DNA of 36,886 nt from 66-474 sp035606235 (GCA_035606235.1 DATNFU010000047.1:1-36886), one strand, 5' to 3'. Shown: positions 15,930 to 24,706, numbered from the stretch's first letter. The notes: a model not told the origin generated them from the letters alone. Numbers and translations are program-made.

Positions 15930-18529
15930 GCACCAACGCCCAAGGCGTGTTGATCGTCGCCGCGCGGCGCGCCGATCGGCGCGTGTTGTTCGATGCGCTC
16001 GACGGGCAAGGCTACGGCACCATCCTGAGTGCGCGCGATGCCGGGCACGCGCGCAACCTGCTGGCGCAAGCGCAGCGGCCCAGCTTCGCGGTGCTGGATT
16101 TCTGCACCAGCGCGGCGGAGTCCGCTGCACTGAGCGCGGAACTGTCAGGCGTACCCGTGATCGGCTTGATCGGCGCCGGTCGCGGCGACGATCGCGAGGC
16201 GGATGGCTGGAGCTTCCGGCAGCGGCCGCCGGGCGTGGTCGAATGGCTGCGCTCGCCGGTGGATCCGGTCGAGGCGCGCGCGCGTGCGCAGGCGGTGTTC
16301 GATGCCCACGCAAGCCTGCCCGTCGTTGCGTCGAACGATCATGATGATTTTCGCTTCGTGTTCGACGGCAGCGCGGATGAAATCGTGCTTTCCGATCCGC
16401 GCAGCGGCGAAATCCTGGACGTGAACCCCGCCTTCGAACATGCCACCGGCTTCAGCGTCGCGCAGGTGCGCGGCAGCGGCTTCGAGCGGCTGTTCGTGAT
16501 GGGTGGCAACCATCGCGAAACCTGGCGACAGCAACTTGAGCACGGCGGGCAGGCGCGGCTGCAATGCGACAAGCTGCGCGCGGACGGCAGCCGCTATCCG
16601 GTGGAAATGCTCACGCGTCTGGTGGTACGCGGCGAAAGCCTGGTGCACTTCAGCACCATCCGCGATGCCGGCGCGGCGCAAGGCGGCCGAGCCTTGCTGG
16701 CGGCGTTGACGCGTATCGGCGTGTCCGATCAGGGCGACGGCGCACTGGCGCGTCGCGTTCAGCAATTTGCCGATGCGCTGCATCTGGATTTCGCCGGCGT
16801 GGCGGTGCGCCGGGGCGGCGAGCAGGCCGGGCTGCTGGAACTGCTCGCGCGCAGCGATCGTCTGCCGCTGCCAAGCGACGCGCCCGATCCGTTGTCGCAG
16901 CCGGCGGTGCAACTGGCTTTGGGCGGCGAGGCGGTGGTGTCGCTGGGCGAGGCACAGAAACTGGTCGAGAACGATGCGTATCTGCGTGCGCTGGGGTTCG
17001 CCTGCTATGCCGCGCTGCCGCTGCGCGACGGCCACGGCAATGTGCTCGGGGTGCTGCTGTGCGCGGCGCGCAAGCCGCCGCCGTTCGATCCGGAGCTGGC
17101 GCGACACGCGCTGGAAATCGCCGCCGCGCATTTTGCCGCCACCCTGGAATTGCGCGAGGCACAGGTGCAGGGCAGAGCGACCGGCCTGCTGGATGGGCTG
17201 ACCGGTTTGCCGAACCGGCTGCTGTTCAACGACCGTCTGGAAACCGTGTTGCTGGAAGCGCACCGTACCGGCGAGATGTTCGCGCTGTTGTTCGTGGATC
17301 TGGATCGCTTCAAGAACATCAACGATTCGCTCGGCCACGGCGTCGGCGATCAGGTGCTCATCGCGGTGGCACGCCGGCTGCGAGCGGCGGTGCGCGGTTC
17401 CGACACCGTGGCGCGCTACGCCGGTGATGAATTCACCCTGATCCTGCGCCACATCGTGCTGCGCGAGGACGTGCTGCGAATCGCCGAAAAACTGGTGCGC
17501 GCGATGGAGGCGCCGCTCACCCTGGACGACGGCTCCGAGTTGCACATCACAGCGTCGGTCGGGATCAGTTTCTACCCCGATGACGCCGCCGAGGCCGAGC
17601 AACTGGTCAAGCACGCGGACGTGGCCATGTACAACGCCAAGGGCATGGGCCGCAATAATTACCAGGCCTATGTCGCGGTGCCCGAAGAGCAGCACAAGCA
17701 ACGCATCGAGCTGGAAGCGAAATTGCGCGTGGCCGAGCGCAACGACGAGCTGCGCTTGTATTACCAGCCGCAGCTTGCCGCGGACAGCGAGGACATCATC
17801 GGCATGGAAGCGCTGGTGCGCTGGGAACATCCGGAACTGGGCATGATAAGCCCGGCGTTTTTCATTCCGATCGCCGAGGAAACGGGCTTGATCATCCCGA
17901 TCGGCGAATGGGTGCTGCGTCGCGCGTGTCTTGACTGCGTACGCTGGCAGCGGCAATACCGCCTGCCGCTGCGCGTCGGGGTCAATTTGTCCGCGTTGCA
18001 ATTGATGCAGCCAAACCTTGTCGACCTGGTGCGCGCGGCCTGCGCCGAGAGCGGCCTGAATCCGCGCCTGCTTGATCTGGAAGTCACCGAGAGCATCAGC
18101 ATGAAATCGGTGCCGAACCTGCTGGAGACCTTGTCCGCGCTGCGGGCCTTTGGTTGCGGCATCTCGATCGACGATTTCGGCACCGGGCAGTCCTCGCTGG
18201 ATTACATCAAGCGGTTTCCTGCCGACCGCATCAAGATCGATCAGAGCTTCGTGCGCAACATCGGCATGGACCCCGGTGACGAGGCGATCGTGCGCGCGAC
18301 ACTGGACATGGCGCACCAGCTTGGCCGCAAGGTAGTCGCCGAAGGCGTGGAAACCGAGCAGCACCACGCCTTCCTGCGCGAGCACGGTTGCGACGAATTG
18401 CAGGGTTATCTGTTTTGCCGGCCGCTTTCGCCGGTATCGTTCGACAACATGCTGGGCGAGCGCGAGCGGGCATTTGCCGCCACGGCCGAGGTTTCCGGGA
18501 TGCTGGCGGAGCTCGAAGCGTTGTCGTAA
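15926..18529 (+). CDS. REC-like / PAS / GAF / GGDEF / EAL cyclic di-GMP protein
   Basis: The 867-residue protein has no transmembrane segment. Residues 1-130 look like a degenerate receiver: 'AVLDFC' keeps an Asp, but the N-terminal acidic pair is replaced by 'AARRADRR'. Residues about 142-240 are a PAS domain ('EIVLSDPRSGEILDVNPAFEHATGF'), and about 255-415 are GAF-like. The GGDEF domain carries 'RYAGDEF' (AGDEF at 499-503), so the first Gly is Ala; such domains can be active or serve as GTP sensors. The EAL domain is intact: EAL at 628-630 in 'EALVRW', 'DDFGTG', 'KIDQSF' and 'EGVETEQ'. Net phosphodiesterase activity is the best guess, and diguanylate cyclase activity is uncertain. It is coupled by ATGA to the upstream small gene. 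Confidence 0.93.
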   Translation: MSTNAQGVLIVAARRADRRVLFDALDGQGYGTILSARDAGHARNLLAQAQRPSFAVLDFCTSAAESAALSAELSGVPVIGLIGAGRGDDREADGWSFRQRPPGVVEWLRSPVDPVEARARAQAVFDAHASLPVVASNDHDDFRFVFDGSADEIVLSDPRSGEILDVNPAFEHATGFSVAQVRGSGFERLFVMGGNHRETWRQQLEHGGQARLQCDKLRADGSRYPVEMLTRLVVRGESLVHFSTIRDAGAAQGGRALLAALTRIGVSDQGDGALARRVQQFADALHLDFAGVAVRRGGEQAGLLELLARSDRLPLPSDAPDPLSQPAVQLALGGEAVVSLGEAQKLVENDAYLRALGFACYAALPLRDGHGNVLGVLLCAARKPPPFDPELARHALEIAAAHFAATLELREAQVQGRATGLLDGLTGLPNRLLFNDRLETVLLEAHRTGEMFALLFVDLDRFKNINDSLGHGVGDQVLIAVARRLRAAVRGSDTVARYAGDEFTLILRHIVLREDVLRIAEKLVRAMEAPLTLDDGSELHITASVGISFYPDDAAEAEQLVKHADVAMYNAKGMGRNNYQAYVAVPEEQHKQRIELEAKLRVAERNDELRLYYQPQLAADSEDIIGMEALVRWEHPELGMISPAFFIPIAEETGLIIPIGEWVLRRACLDCVRWQRQYRLPLRVGVNLSALQLMQPNLVDLVRAACAESGLNPRLLDLEVTESISMKSVPNLLETLSALRAFGCGISIDDFGTGQSSLDYIKRFPADRIKIDQSFVRNIGMDPGDEAIVRATLDMAHQLGRKVVAEGVETEQHHAFLREHGCDELQGYLFCRPLSPVSFDNMLGERERAFAATAEVSGMLAELEALS

Positions 18530-18566
18530 GGTCGCCTTGATCGCCGCGCCCCTGCCCCCAACTTGT

Positions 18567-18593
18567 GAACTTTGCGCGAATAGCGCGGTCACA
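18567..18593 (+). promoter_or_regulatory. Candidate sigma-E promoter ahead of rpoE
   Basis: GAACTT (18567-18572), 15 bases, then GTCACA (18588-18593) fits the sigma-E pattern GGAACTT-N15/16-GTCNNA except that the first G is T. It lies 45 bases ahead of the rpoE ATG, where autoregulation by sigma-E is common. Confidence 0.5.
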
Positions 18594-18637
18594 GGCGTCG
18601 CGCACGTTGCGTTCGGCGCCGGAGGAGTGCGGCCCGG

Positions 18638-19225
18638 ATGGGCGAAGTCGAGACGGATCGTGCGCTCGTTGAGCGCGTGCGCAAGGGTGATGTTCGGGCG
18701 TTCGACCTGCTGGTGCGCAAGTACCGGCACAAGATCCTCGGGTTGATCTCGCGTTACGTGCACGACTGGAGCGAGTGCGAGGATGTGGCCCAGGAAGCGT
18801 TCGTGCGCGCGTGGCGCGCGCTGCCGGCCTTCCGGGGCGAAAGTGCGTTCTACACCTGGATGTACAATATAGCCGTGAACACCGCCAAGAACCATTTGGT
18901 CGCCCAGGGCCGCCGCCCGCCGGCCGACGACATGGATGCCGATACCGCCGTGCAGATCGAGGCGGGCGCGCGCCTGCGCGACGAGGCCACTCCCGAGCGC
19001 GAACTGGCCCGCCAGCAAATTGAACAAACGGTCGCCAACACGGTCGAAGCCTTGCCGGAGGAACTGCGCGTGGCGATCACGTTGCGCGAAGTGGACGGTC
19101 TCTCCTACGAGGAGATCGCCGAACGGATGGGTTGCCCGATCGGCACGGTGCGTTCGCGGATTTTCCGCGCCCGCGAAGCGATAGACATCAAGTTGCGCCC
19201 GCTGCTGCCCGACAGCGAAGATTGA
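18638..19225 (+). CDS. rpoE: RNA polymerase sigma-E factor (ECF family)
   Basis: The 195-residue ECF sigma factor directs the envelope-stress response. Region 2 spans about residues 25-95 ('FDLLVRKYRHKILGLISRYV', 'EDVAQEAFVRAWRAL', 'FYTWMYNIAVNTAKNHL'). Region 4 spans about residues 135-190 ('LPEELRVAITLREVDGLSYEEIAERM', 'PIGTVRSRIFRAREAI'). The length and motifs match RpoE/AlgU. GGAGGAG lies about 11 bases before the ATG, slightly far. The next genes encode an RseA-like anti-sigma factor (15-base gap) and a MucD protease, making the standard rpoE-rseA-mucD unit. A sigma-E-like promoter lies just upstream. Confidence 0.97.
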   Translation: MGEVETDRALVERVRKGDVRAFDLLVRKYRHKILGLISRYVHDWSECEDVAQEAFVRAWRALPAFRGESAFYTWMYNIAVNTAKNHLVAQGRRPPADDMDADTAVQIEAGARLRDEATPERELARQQIEQTVANTVEALPEELRVAITLREVDGLSYEEIAERMGCPIGTVRSRIFRAREAIDIKLRPLLPDSED

Positions 19226-19240
19226 TTCCAAGGAATGACA

Positions 19241-19951
19241 ATGAATCCGAACAGCCGCGAACACCTTTCCGCCCTGATGGATGGCGAACTCGAAGGCGAA
19301 CCCGCGCGTTTCCTGCTGCGCCGGATGGAGCATGAGCCCGAATTGGCGCGCGCCTGGTCACGCTGGCATCTGATCCGCGCCTGCCTCGCCGGCAGCCAGG
19401 GCAATGCCGCGCACACGGATGCCGCTGGCATCGTGGCCGCAGCCTTGAAAGATGATGAAGCATTCGCCGCGCGCGTGATGCAAGCGGTAGTGCAGGCGCG
19501 GCCGCAAGCACGCCGCCACTGGGCGCGCTATATCGGCGGCGGCGCGATCGCCGCGAGTGTCGCGGCCGCGGCACTGATCCTTGCCGTCCCGCAAATGCCT
19601 TCCGGCACCGATGCCGGCATCGTTGTTGCGCCGAATCGCGTGACAACCATTCCGCCGGCCAATGTGATTGCCGCGGCGCCCGTGTCGGTCAAGGCGAATG
19701 TTGCGTCGTTGCCGTGGCTCAACAACAATCGACAACCCATGTTTCTGGCCGCGCGCCAGAACGCGGCCAACGCCGCATTGGGTGGTGGGCTGCTGCAGTC
19801 GGGCTATCTCCAGCAGGCCGCCTATGCGCCCGATGCCGTGCCGCTGTCCGCGCCGCTGCTGTTGCGCGGTACCAACCAGACCGGCAACGCGCCGTACATG
19901 ATCCTGCTGGTGCCGGACAACGGCACCGCGTCGCACTCGCCGCGGCATTGA
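19241..19951 (+). CDS. rseA: Anti-sigma-E factor, RseA/MucA type
   Basis: The 236-residue inner-membrane protein would bind and hold sigma-E. The N-terminal cytoplasmic domain carries the RseA pattern 'REHLSALMDGELEGEPARFLLRRM' and 'WSRWHLIRACL'. A single transmembrane helix lies at about residues 97-116, and the remaining 120 residues would be periplasmic, the region normally cut by the DegS-type protease. An ATG at 19235 is also in frame, but AAGGA would abut it, whereas the same motif is 6 bases before the ATG at 19241, so 19241 is preferred. It lies between rpoE and mucD. There is no RseB/MucB gene in the unit, so the periplasmic brake may differ from E. coli or Pseudomonas. Confidence 0.92.
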   Translation: MNPNSREHLSALMDGELEGEPARFLLRRMEHEPELARAWSRWHLIRACLAGSQGNAAHTDAAGIVAAALKDDEAFAARVMQAVVQARPQARRHWARYIGGGAIAASVAAAALILAVPQMPSGTDAGIVVAPNRVTTIPPANVIAAAPVSVKANVASLPWLNNNRQPMFLAARQNAANAALGGGLLQSGYLQQAAYAPDAVPLSAPLLLRGTNQTGNAPYMILLVPDNGTASHSPRH

Positions 19952-20059
19952 CTGCTGGCTGATGCGCGGCCGACGAGCGCTGTCCACAGCGCACTGACGA
20001 CGCGCGCCGCATGCTGCGCGATTGGTCAAGGTTTTGATCCAACTTGAGGAGTTCCCGCC

Positions 20060-21517
20060 ATGCTGAAACGAGCGAGGCAGTCCGCTGCCGTTTTCGTCCT
20101 GCTGCTGTTCTCCACGGCCACGCTGGCCGCCACTTCCCAGCTTCCCGATTTCACCGGCATCGTGCAGCGCTACGGTCCGGCGGTGGTGAATGTGCAGGCG
20201 CATTACAACCATGCCAGTGAATTGAGCGACGACAATGGGCCCGGCGATACCGGCGCGCCGGACAGCAACGGCCCGAACGATCAGCAGATTCCGGAAATCT
20301 TCCGCCGGTTCTTCGGCATGCCCATGCCACCGCAGGACAATGGCCCCGACAACGGCGCGGAATCCATCGGCTCGGGGTTCATCATTTCCGCCGACGGCTA
20401 CATCCTCACCAACAACCATGTGGTGGATCACGCCGACACCGTGATGGTGCGGCTCTCCGACCGCCGCGAGTTGACCGCGAAAGTGATTGGCACCGACCCC
20501 CAGTACGACATCGCGCTGCTGAAGGTCAATGCGAAAGACCTGCCGGTGGTGAATATCGGTGATTCGCACTCGCTGAAACCCGGGCAGTGGGTGGTCGCGA
20601 TCGGGTCGCCGTTCGGCTTCGATCATTCCGTGACGCAAGGCATCGTCAGTGCGATCGGGCGCAGCTTCGGCGCCGCCGACCAGCAGTACGTACCGTTCAT
20701 CCAGACCGACGTGCCGATCAACCGCGGCAATTCCGGCGGCCCGCTGTTCAATCTGGATGGGCAAGTGGTCGGGATCAATTCGCAGATTTTCTCCAACACC
20801 GGCGGTTACATGGGCGTGTCGTTCTCGATTCCGATCGACATCGCGATGAATGCCGTGCAACAGATCAAGACCAAGGGCTATGTGACGCGCGGCATGATCG
20901 GCGTGCAGGTCCAGGACGTCACCGCCGACATCGCCAAGGCGCAGAACCTGAAACTGTCGAGTACGCGCGGCGCGCTGGTTGCGGACGTCACGCCGGGCAG
21001 CGGCGCGGAAAAAGCCGGGATCAAGGTGGGCGACGTGATCCTTGCCTTTGACGGCCACCCGGTGGATACCGCTTCCGACCTGCCGCCGCTGGTGGGTGCG
21101 ACCACACCGAATTCGGAAGCCACGCTGCAGATTTCACGCGACGGCAAGCTGATGAACGTCAAGGTCAAGGTCGGTGAGCTGCCGCGCGAACAGGCCGGCA
21201 GGACCGCTTCCACCGCCGCACCGGAACGTGCTGGTGGCGCGCTGGGCCTGGCGGTGCAGGCGATTACGCCCGCCATGCGCCAGCAACTGGGCTTGAAGGA
21301 CACCGGCGGCGTGGTGGTCAGCGACGTCAAGGGCGCGGCGGAGCAGGCCGGCCTGCAACCGGGCGACGTGATCCTGCGCGTCGGCAATCAGGCCGTGAAC
21401 AGCGTCTCGGCATTCAAGTCGGCAACCGCGAACGTGAAACCGGGCGACACGGTGCTGCTGCTGATTTCGCGCGATGGCGCAAGCCGGTTCGTGGCGATCA
21501 CGGTACCGAAGAAGTAA
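20060..21517 (+). CDS. mucD: Periplasmic HtrA-family serine protease (MucD/DegP-like)
   Basis: The 485-residue protein has a signal peptide (residues 1-24, ending 'TLAAT') and degrades misfolded envelope proteins. The trypsin-like triad is intact: His120 in 'LTNNHVVD', Asp150 in 'YDIALLK' and Ser225 in 'NRGNSGGPLF'. Two PDZ domains follow at about 270-365 and 385-480 ('GYVTRGMIGVQVQ', 'GDVILAFDG', 'GDVILRVGN'). A 40-residue acidic Gly/Asn/Asp-rich insert at about 55-100 forms the LA-loop region. GAGGAG lies 9 bases before the ATG. It is the third gene of the sigma-E unit, 108 bases after rseA. A REP inverted pair begins 7 bases after its stop. MucD is chosen over DegP because of the genomic context. 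Confidence 0.95.
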   Translation: MLKRARQSAAVFVLLLFSTATLAATSQLPDFTGIVQRYGPAVVNVQAHYNHASELSDDNGPGDTGAPDSNGPNDQQIPEIFRRFFGMPMPPQDNGPDNGAESIGSGFIISADGYILTNNHVVDHADTVMVRLSDRRELTAKVIGTDPQYDIALLKVNAKDLPVVNIGDSHSLKPGQWVVAIGSPFGFDHSVTQGIVSAIGRSFGAADQQYVPFIQTDVPINRGNSGGPLFNLDGQVVGINSQIFSNTGGYMGVSFSIPIDIAMNAVQQIKTKGYVTRGMIGVQVQDVTADIAKAQNLKLSSTRGALVADVTPGSGAEKAGIKVGDVILAFDGHPVDTASDLPPLVGATTPNSEATLQISRDGKLMNVKVKVGELPREQAGRTASTAAPERAGGALGLAVQAITPAMRQQLGLKDTGGVVVSDVKGAAEQAGLQPGDVILRVGNQAVNSVSAFKSATANVKPGDTVLLLISRDGASRFVAITVPKK

Positions 21518-21523
21518 GTTATA

Positions 21524-21575
21524 GCCTGCAAGCAGGCTCCTACAAACCGGCTGTAGTAGGAGCCTGCTTGCGGGC
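21524..21575. repeat. GTAG-headed REP inverted pair (CCTGCTTG type)
   Basis: Two 20-base arms (21524-21543 and 21556-21575) are inverted copies differing at one position, separated by 12 bases. Each arm read outward starts GTAGGAGCC. The pair shares only its GTAGGAGC head with the pair at 12513-12571, so it represents a second subtype. It lies just after mucD and could serve as a transcript end or 3' stabiliser. Confidence 0.8.
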
Positions 21576-21654
21576 GACCATCGCCGGTGAGCGGAACCGC
21601 TCTTCCGTGCGATAATTGCGCGTTTGCATCCCCCGATGCACTTCCCAACGCGCC

Positions 21655-23445
21655 ATGCAGCTGATCCGCAACTTCTCCATCATCGCCCACGTCGACCACG
21701 GCAAGTCCACGCTTGCCGATCGCATCATCCAGTTGTGCGGCGGGCTGACCGAACGCGAGATGGAAGCGCAGGTGCTGGACACCAATCCAATCGAACGCGA
21801 ACGCGGCATCACGATCAAGGCGCAGTCGGTTTCGTTGCCCTACACCGCGCGCGACGGAAAAATTTATCAGCTGAATTTCATCGATACGCCGGGTCACGTC
21901 GATTTCTCCTACGAGGTCTCGCGCTCGCTGGCCGCGTGCGAAGGCGCGCTGCTGGTGGTGGATGCCGCGCAAGGCGTGGAAGCACAGTCGGTCGCCAACT
22001 GCTATACCGCGGTCGAGATGGGGCTTGAAGTGGTGCCGGTGTTGAACAAGATCGACCTGCCCACAGCCGACATTCCCAAAGTCAAGGAAGAAATCGAGGC
22101 GGTGATCGGTATCCACGCAGATGATGCGATCGCGATCAGCGCCAAGACCGGAGAGAACGTGGTCGATGTGCTGGAGGCGATCGTCGCCCGCATCCCGCCG
22201 CCACGCCCGCGCGATACGGACAGATTGCAGGCGCTGATCATCGATTCTTGGTTCGACAACTATCTTGGGGTGGTGTCGCTGGTGCGCGTGATGCAGGGCG
22301 AGATACGGCCACGCGACAAGCTGCTGGTGATGTCGACCGGCCGCGCGCATGAGGTGCTGGAAGTGGGCGTCTTTACGCCCAAACGCAAGAAGCTGGACAA
22401 GCTCGGCGCGGGCGAAGTCGGGTTCGTCTGCGCCTCGATCAAGGACGTGCACGGCGCGCCGGTCGGCGACACGCTGACGCAAGCCAGCCGGCCGGCATCG
22501 AAGCCGCTGCCCGGTTTCCAGCAGATGCAGCCGCGGGTGTTCGCCGGCTTGTTTCCGATCGACGCGGAGGATTACCCGGCCTTGCGCGAGGCGCTCGACA
22601 AATTGCGCTTGAACGATGCCGCGATGTTTTTCGAGCCGGAATCCTCCGAGGCGATGGGCTTTGGCTTCCGCTGCGGGTTTCTGGGGATGCTGCACATGGA
22701 AATCGTGCAGGAGCGGCTGGAGCGCGAATACGACCTCAATCTGATTTCCACCGCGCCGACGGTGGTGTACGAGGTGCTGAAGAGTGATGGCGACACGATG
22801 CTGCTGGATAACCCGGCCAAACTGCCGGCGTCCCCGCTGGTCGCGGAAATCCGCGAACCGATCATTGTCGCCGACATCCTGACGCCGCCGGAGTTTGTCG
22901 GCAATGTGATCACGCTGTGCGAGGAGAAGCGCGGCGTACAGCGCTCGATCCACTATCTGGCCAGCCAGGTGCGGATCAGTTACGAGCTGCCGCTGGCCGA
23001 GGTGGTGCTGGATTTCTTCGACAGGCTGAAGTCGGTGTCGCGCGGCTATGCCTCGATGGATTACCACTTCCAGCGCTTCGAGGCAGGGCAGTTCGTGCGC
23101 GTGGATGTGCTGATCAACGGCGACAGGGTGGACGCGCTCAGCCTGATCGTGCACCGTTCGCAAGCCGATCGGCGTGGTCGCGAGATGGTCGAACGCATGC
23201 GTGAAGTGATTCCGCGGCAGATGTTCGATGTCGCGATCCAGGCCGCGATCGGGGCGCAGGTGATCGCACGCTCGACGGTGAAGGCGCTGCGCAAGAACGT
23301 GCTGGCCAAGTGCTACGGCGGCGATGTTTCGCGCAAGAAGAAGTTGCTGGAGAAACAAAAGGAAGGCAAGAAACGCTTGAAGCAGGTCGGTCGCGTCGAG
23401 ATCCCGCAGGAAGCGTTCATGGCGGTGCTCAGGACGGACAAGTGA
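21655..23445 (+). CDS. lepA: Elongation factor 4, back-translocating ribosomal GTPase
   Basis: EF4 is a translational GTPase acting on stalled or mistranslocated ribosomes. The 596 residues match the family. The start 'MQLIRNFSIIAHVDHGKSTLADR' is the classical LepA N-terminus with the P-loop, followed by 'RGITIKAQ', 'DTPGHVDF' and 'LNKIDLP'. The C-terminus carries the EF4-specific domain ('KKKLLEKQKEGKKRLKQVGRVEIPQEAFMAVL'). The frame is open back to 21616, but homologues start at 21655. GATAAT at 21611-21616 is a possible -10 box. The lepA-lepB pairing is the conserved proteobacterial arrangement, though here the two are separated by 278 bases of repeat-rich DNA. Confidence 0.98.
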   Translation: MQLIRNFSIIAHVDHGKSTLADRIIQLCGGLTEREMEAQVLDTNPIERERGITIKAQSVSLPYTARDGKIYQLNFIDTPGHVDFSYEVSRSLAACEGALLVVDAAQGVEAQSVANCYTAVEMGLEVVPVLNKIDLPTADIPKVKEEIEAVIGIHADDAIAISAKTGENVVDVLEAIVARIPPPRPRDTDRLQALIIDSWFDNYLGVVSLVRVMQGEIRPRDKLLVMSTGRAHEVLEVGVFTPKRKKLDKLGAGEVGFVCASIKDVHGAPVGDTLTQASRPASKPLPGFQQMQPRVFAGLFPIDAEDYPALREALDKLRLNDAAMFFEPESSEAMGFGFRCGFLGMLHMEIVQERLEREYDLNLISTAPTVVYEVLKSDGDTMLLDNPAKLPASPLVAEIREPIIVADILTPPEFVGNVITLCEEKRGVQRSIHYLASQVRISYELPLAEVVLDFFDRLKSVSRGYASMDYHFQRFEAGQFVRVDVLINGDRVDALSLIVHRSQADRRGREMVERMREVIPRQMFDVAIQAAIGAQVIARSTVKALRKNVLAKCYGGDVSRKKKLLEKQKEGKKRLKQVGRVEIPQEAFMAVLRTDK

Positions 23446-23497
23446 AGCGGGAATTAGGGATTGAGGATTGGTCGGAGGCGCGATCAACTTGTCGTCG

Positions 23498-23538
23498 TTC
23501 CGGGGCCGTTTCCCCGCATCGGGAAACGGAACCCGGAA
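23498..23538. repeat. Stable 41-base imperfect hairpin after lepA
   Basis: An outer stem TTCCGGG (23498-23504) pairs with CCCGGAA (23532-23538), and an inner stem CCGTTTCCC (23506-23514) pairs with GGGAAACGG (23521-23529) around a 6-base loop. It starts 53 bases after the lepA stop. It could terminate lepA transcription or be one end of the composite repeat cluster that continues to 23646. Confidence 0.7.
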
Positions 23539-23583
23539 TCCAGCGTCTTTGCTGCATTGCTGTCGTGCGGCGACAAGGTCACT

Positions 23584-23646
23584 GGATTTCCGCTTGCGCG
23601 GGAATGACGGCTAGCACTGGATCCCGGCTTTCGCCGGGATGACGGG
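23584..23646. repeat. Two tandem GGAT-hairpin-GATGACG repeats between lepA and lepB
   Basis: Copy 1 (about 23584-23610) has the form GGATTTCCGC-TTGC-GCGGGAATGACGG. Copy 2 (23619-23646) has a perfect 8-bp stem, ATCCCGGC with GCCGGGAT (23621-23640, TTTC loop), followed by GACGG. A near-identical third copy lies at 31568-31590. CGGAATCCAG at 23534-23543 is also an inverted match to CTGGATTTCCG near 23582, so the whole segment may be one composite element. Confidence 0.75.
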
Positions 23647-23723
23647 AAGAAAGAATTCGGTATGTGTCGCAAATGGTGAGTGGCAAGTGGTCCGAATGCA
23701 GGAACGACAAAAAAGGAAACTCG

Positions 23724-24584
23724 ATGAATCGTGATTCTTGGGGAATGATCCTGCTGGTGGCGATCGTCGGCGTGTGCCTGTACATCTGGTACACCACTTC
23801 CGATTTCGCGCTTGCGCTGGTGCTGATGACCGCCGCGTTCGGCATCGTCTGGGCGCTGGACCGTTTGCTGTTCCAGCGCCGCCGCGTCGAGCGCGCGGTC
23901 GCCGAAGGCAACCGGCCGCAGGAGCCGATGCTGGTGGATTACGCGCGGTCCTTCTTTCCGGTGATCCTGGCGGTACTGCTGTTTCGCACCTTCCTGATCG
24001 AGCCGTTCCGGATTCCCTCGGGTTCGATGATGCCCACGCTGCTGGTCGGCGATTTCGTGCTGGTCAACAAATTCGCCTATGGTCTGCGCCTGCCGGTGAC
24101 CGATACCAAGATCGTCGATATCGGCGAGCCCAAGCGCGGCGACATCGTGGTGTTCAAGTACCCGCCCAACCCGAAAGAGGATTACATCAAGCGCATCATC
24201 GGGCTGCCGGGCGACACCATCAGCGTGCATGACGAGCAGGTGTTCGTGAACGGCCAGCCCGCGCCGCAGACCTTTATCGGGCCGGACAAGGACACCGACC
24301 CGGAGAGCGTCAAGACCGCGCAGGCCGACGGCAAGGTATACAACGAGAAACTTGGCAAGGTCAGCCATCACATCATCGTGCTGCCGCCCTACATGCGGGC
24401 GCCGCAGACCGAAGGCAGCTGGACGGTGCCGCAGGGCTATTACTTTGCGATGGGCGACAATCGCGACAACAGTTCCGATAGCCGGTTCTGGGGGCCCGTG
24501 CCGGAGTCCGACCTGCGCGGCAAGGCCTTCCTGATCTGGTTCAGCCTGGCGGATTTGAAGCGCGTGGGAACGATCCTGCATTGA
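23724..24584 (+). CDS. lepB: Signal peptidase I
   Basis: The 286-residue inner-membrane protease removes Sec and Tat signal peptides. Two N-terminal transmembrane segments lie at about residues 8-24 and 28-47, followed by a third hydrophobic stretch (about 76-90) leading into the catalytic domain. The Ser-Lys dyad is visible: Ser101 in 'IPSGSMMPTLL' and Lys156 in 'YIKRIIGLPGD'. The 'GDNRDNSSDSRFWG' box is also present. The ATG at 23724 has AAGGA 8 bases upstream; the longer frame from 23664 is rejected. It is followed after 122 bases by a DUF4845 gene and then rnc. Confidence 0.97.
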   Translation: MNRDSWGMILLVAIVGVCLYIWYTTSDFALALVLMTAAFGIVWALDRLLFQRRRVERAVAEGNRPQEPMLVDYARSFFPVILAVLLFRTFLIEPFRIPSGSMMPTLLVGDFVLVNKFAYGLRLPVTDTKIVDIGEPKRGDIVVFKYPPNPKEDYIKRIIGLPGDTISVHDEQVFVNGQPAPQTFIGPDKDTDPESVKTAQADGKVYNEKLGKVSHHIIVLPPYMRAPQTEGSWTVPQGYYFAMGDNRDNSSDSRFWGPVPESDLRGKAFLIWFSLADLKRVGTILH

Positions 24585-24706
24585 GCAGCCGTTGCGCGCG
24601 AAAAGTGCGGTGAGGGGATCCCCGCACGAATGCGCACTCTCCCGCATTCCGGCTGCAAAACTTGCTGCTAGACTCGCGGCGTCTGTCACGTTGCGGGGGA
24701 ATGCCC

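Noticed and set aside
16145..19333. A very long antisense open frame (over 1000 codons) opposite the GGDEF-EAL and rpoE genes
   Set aside because: It lies antisense to two genes with clear family matches, has a low-complexity Arg/Gln/His-rich translation and matches no domain. Such frames are common in GC-rich DNA.
21388..23487. About 700-codon antisense open frame opposite lepA
   Set aside because: It is the codon-structure shadow of lepA, rich in His, Arg and Gln with no recognisable motif.
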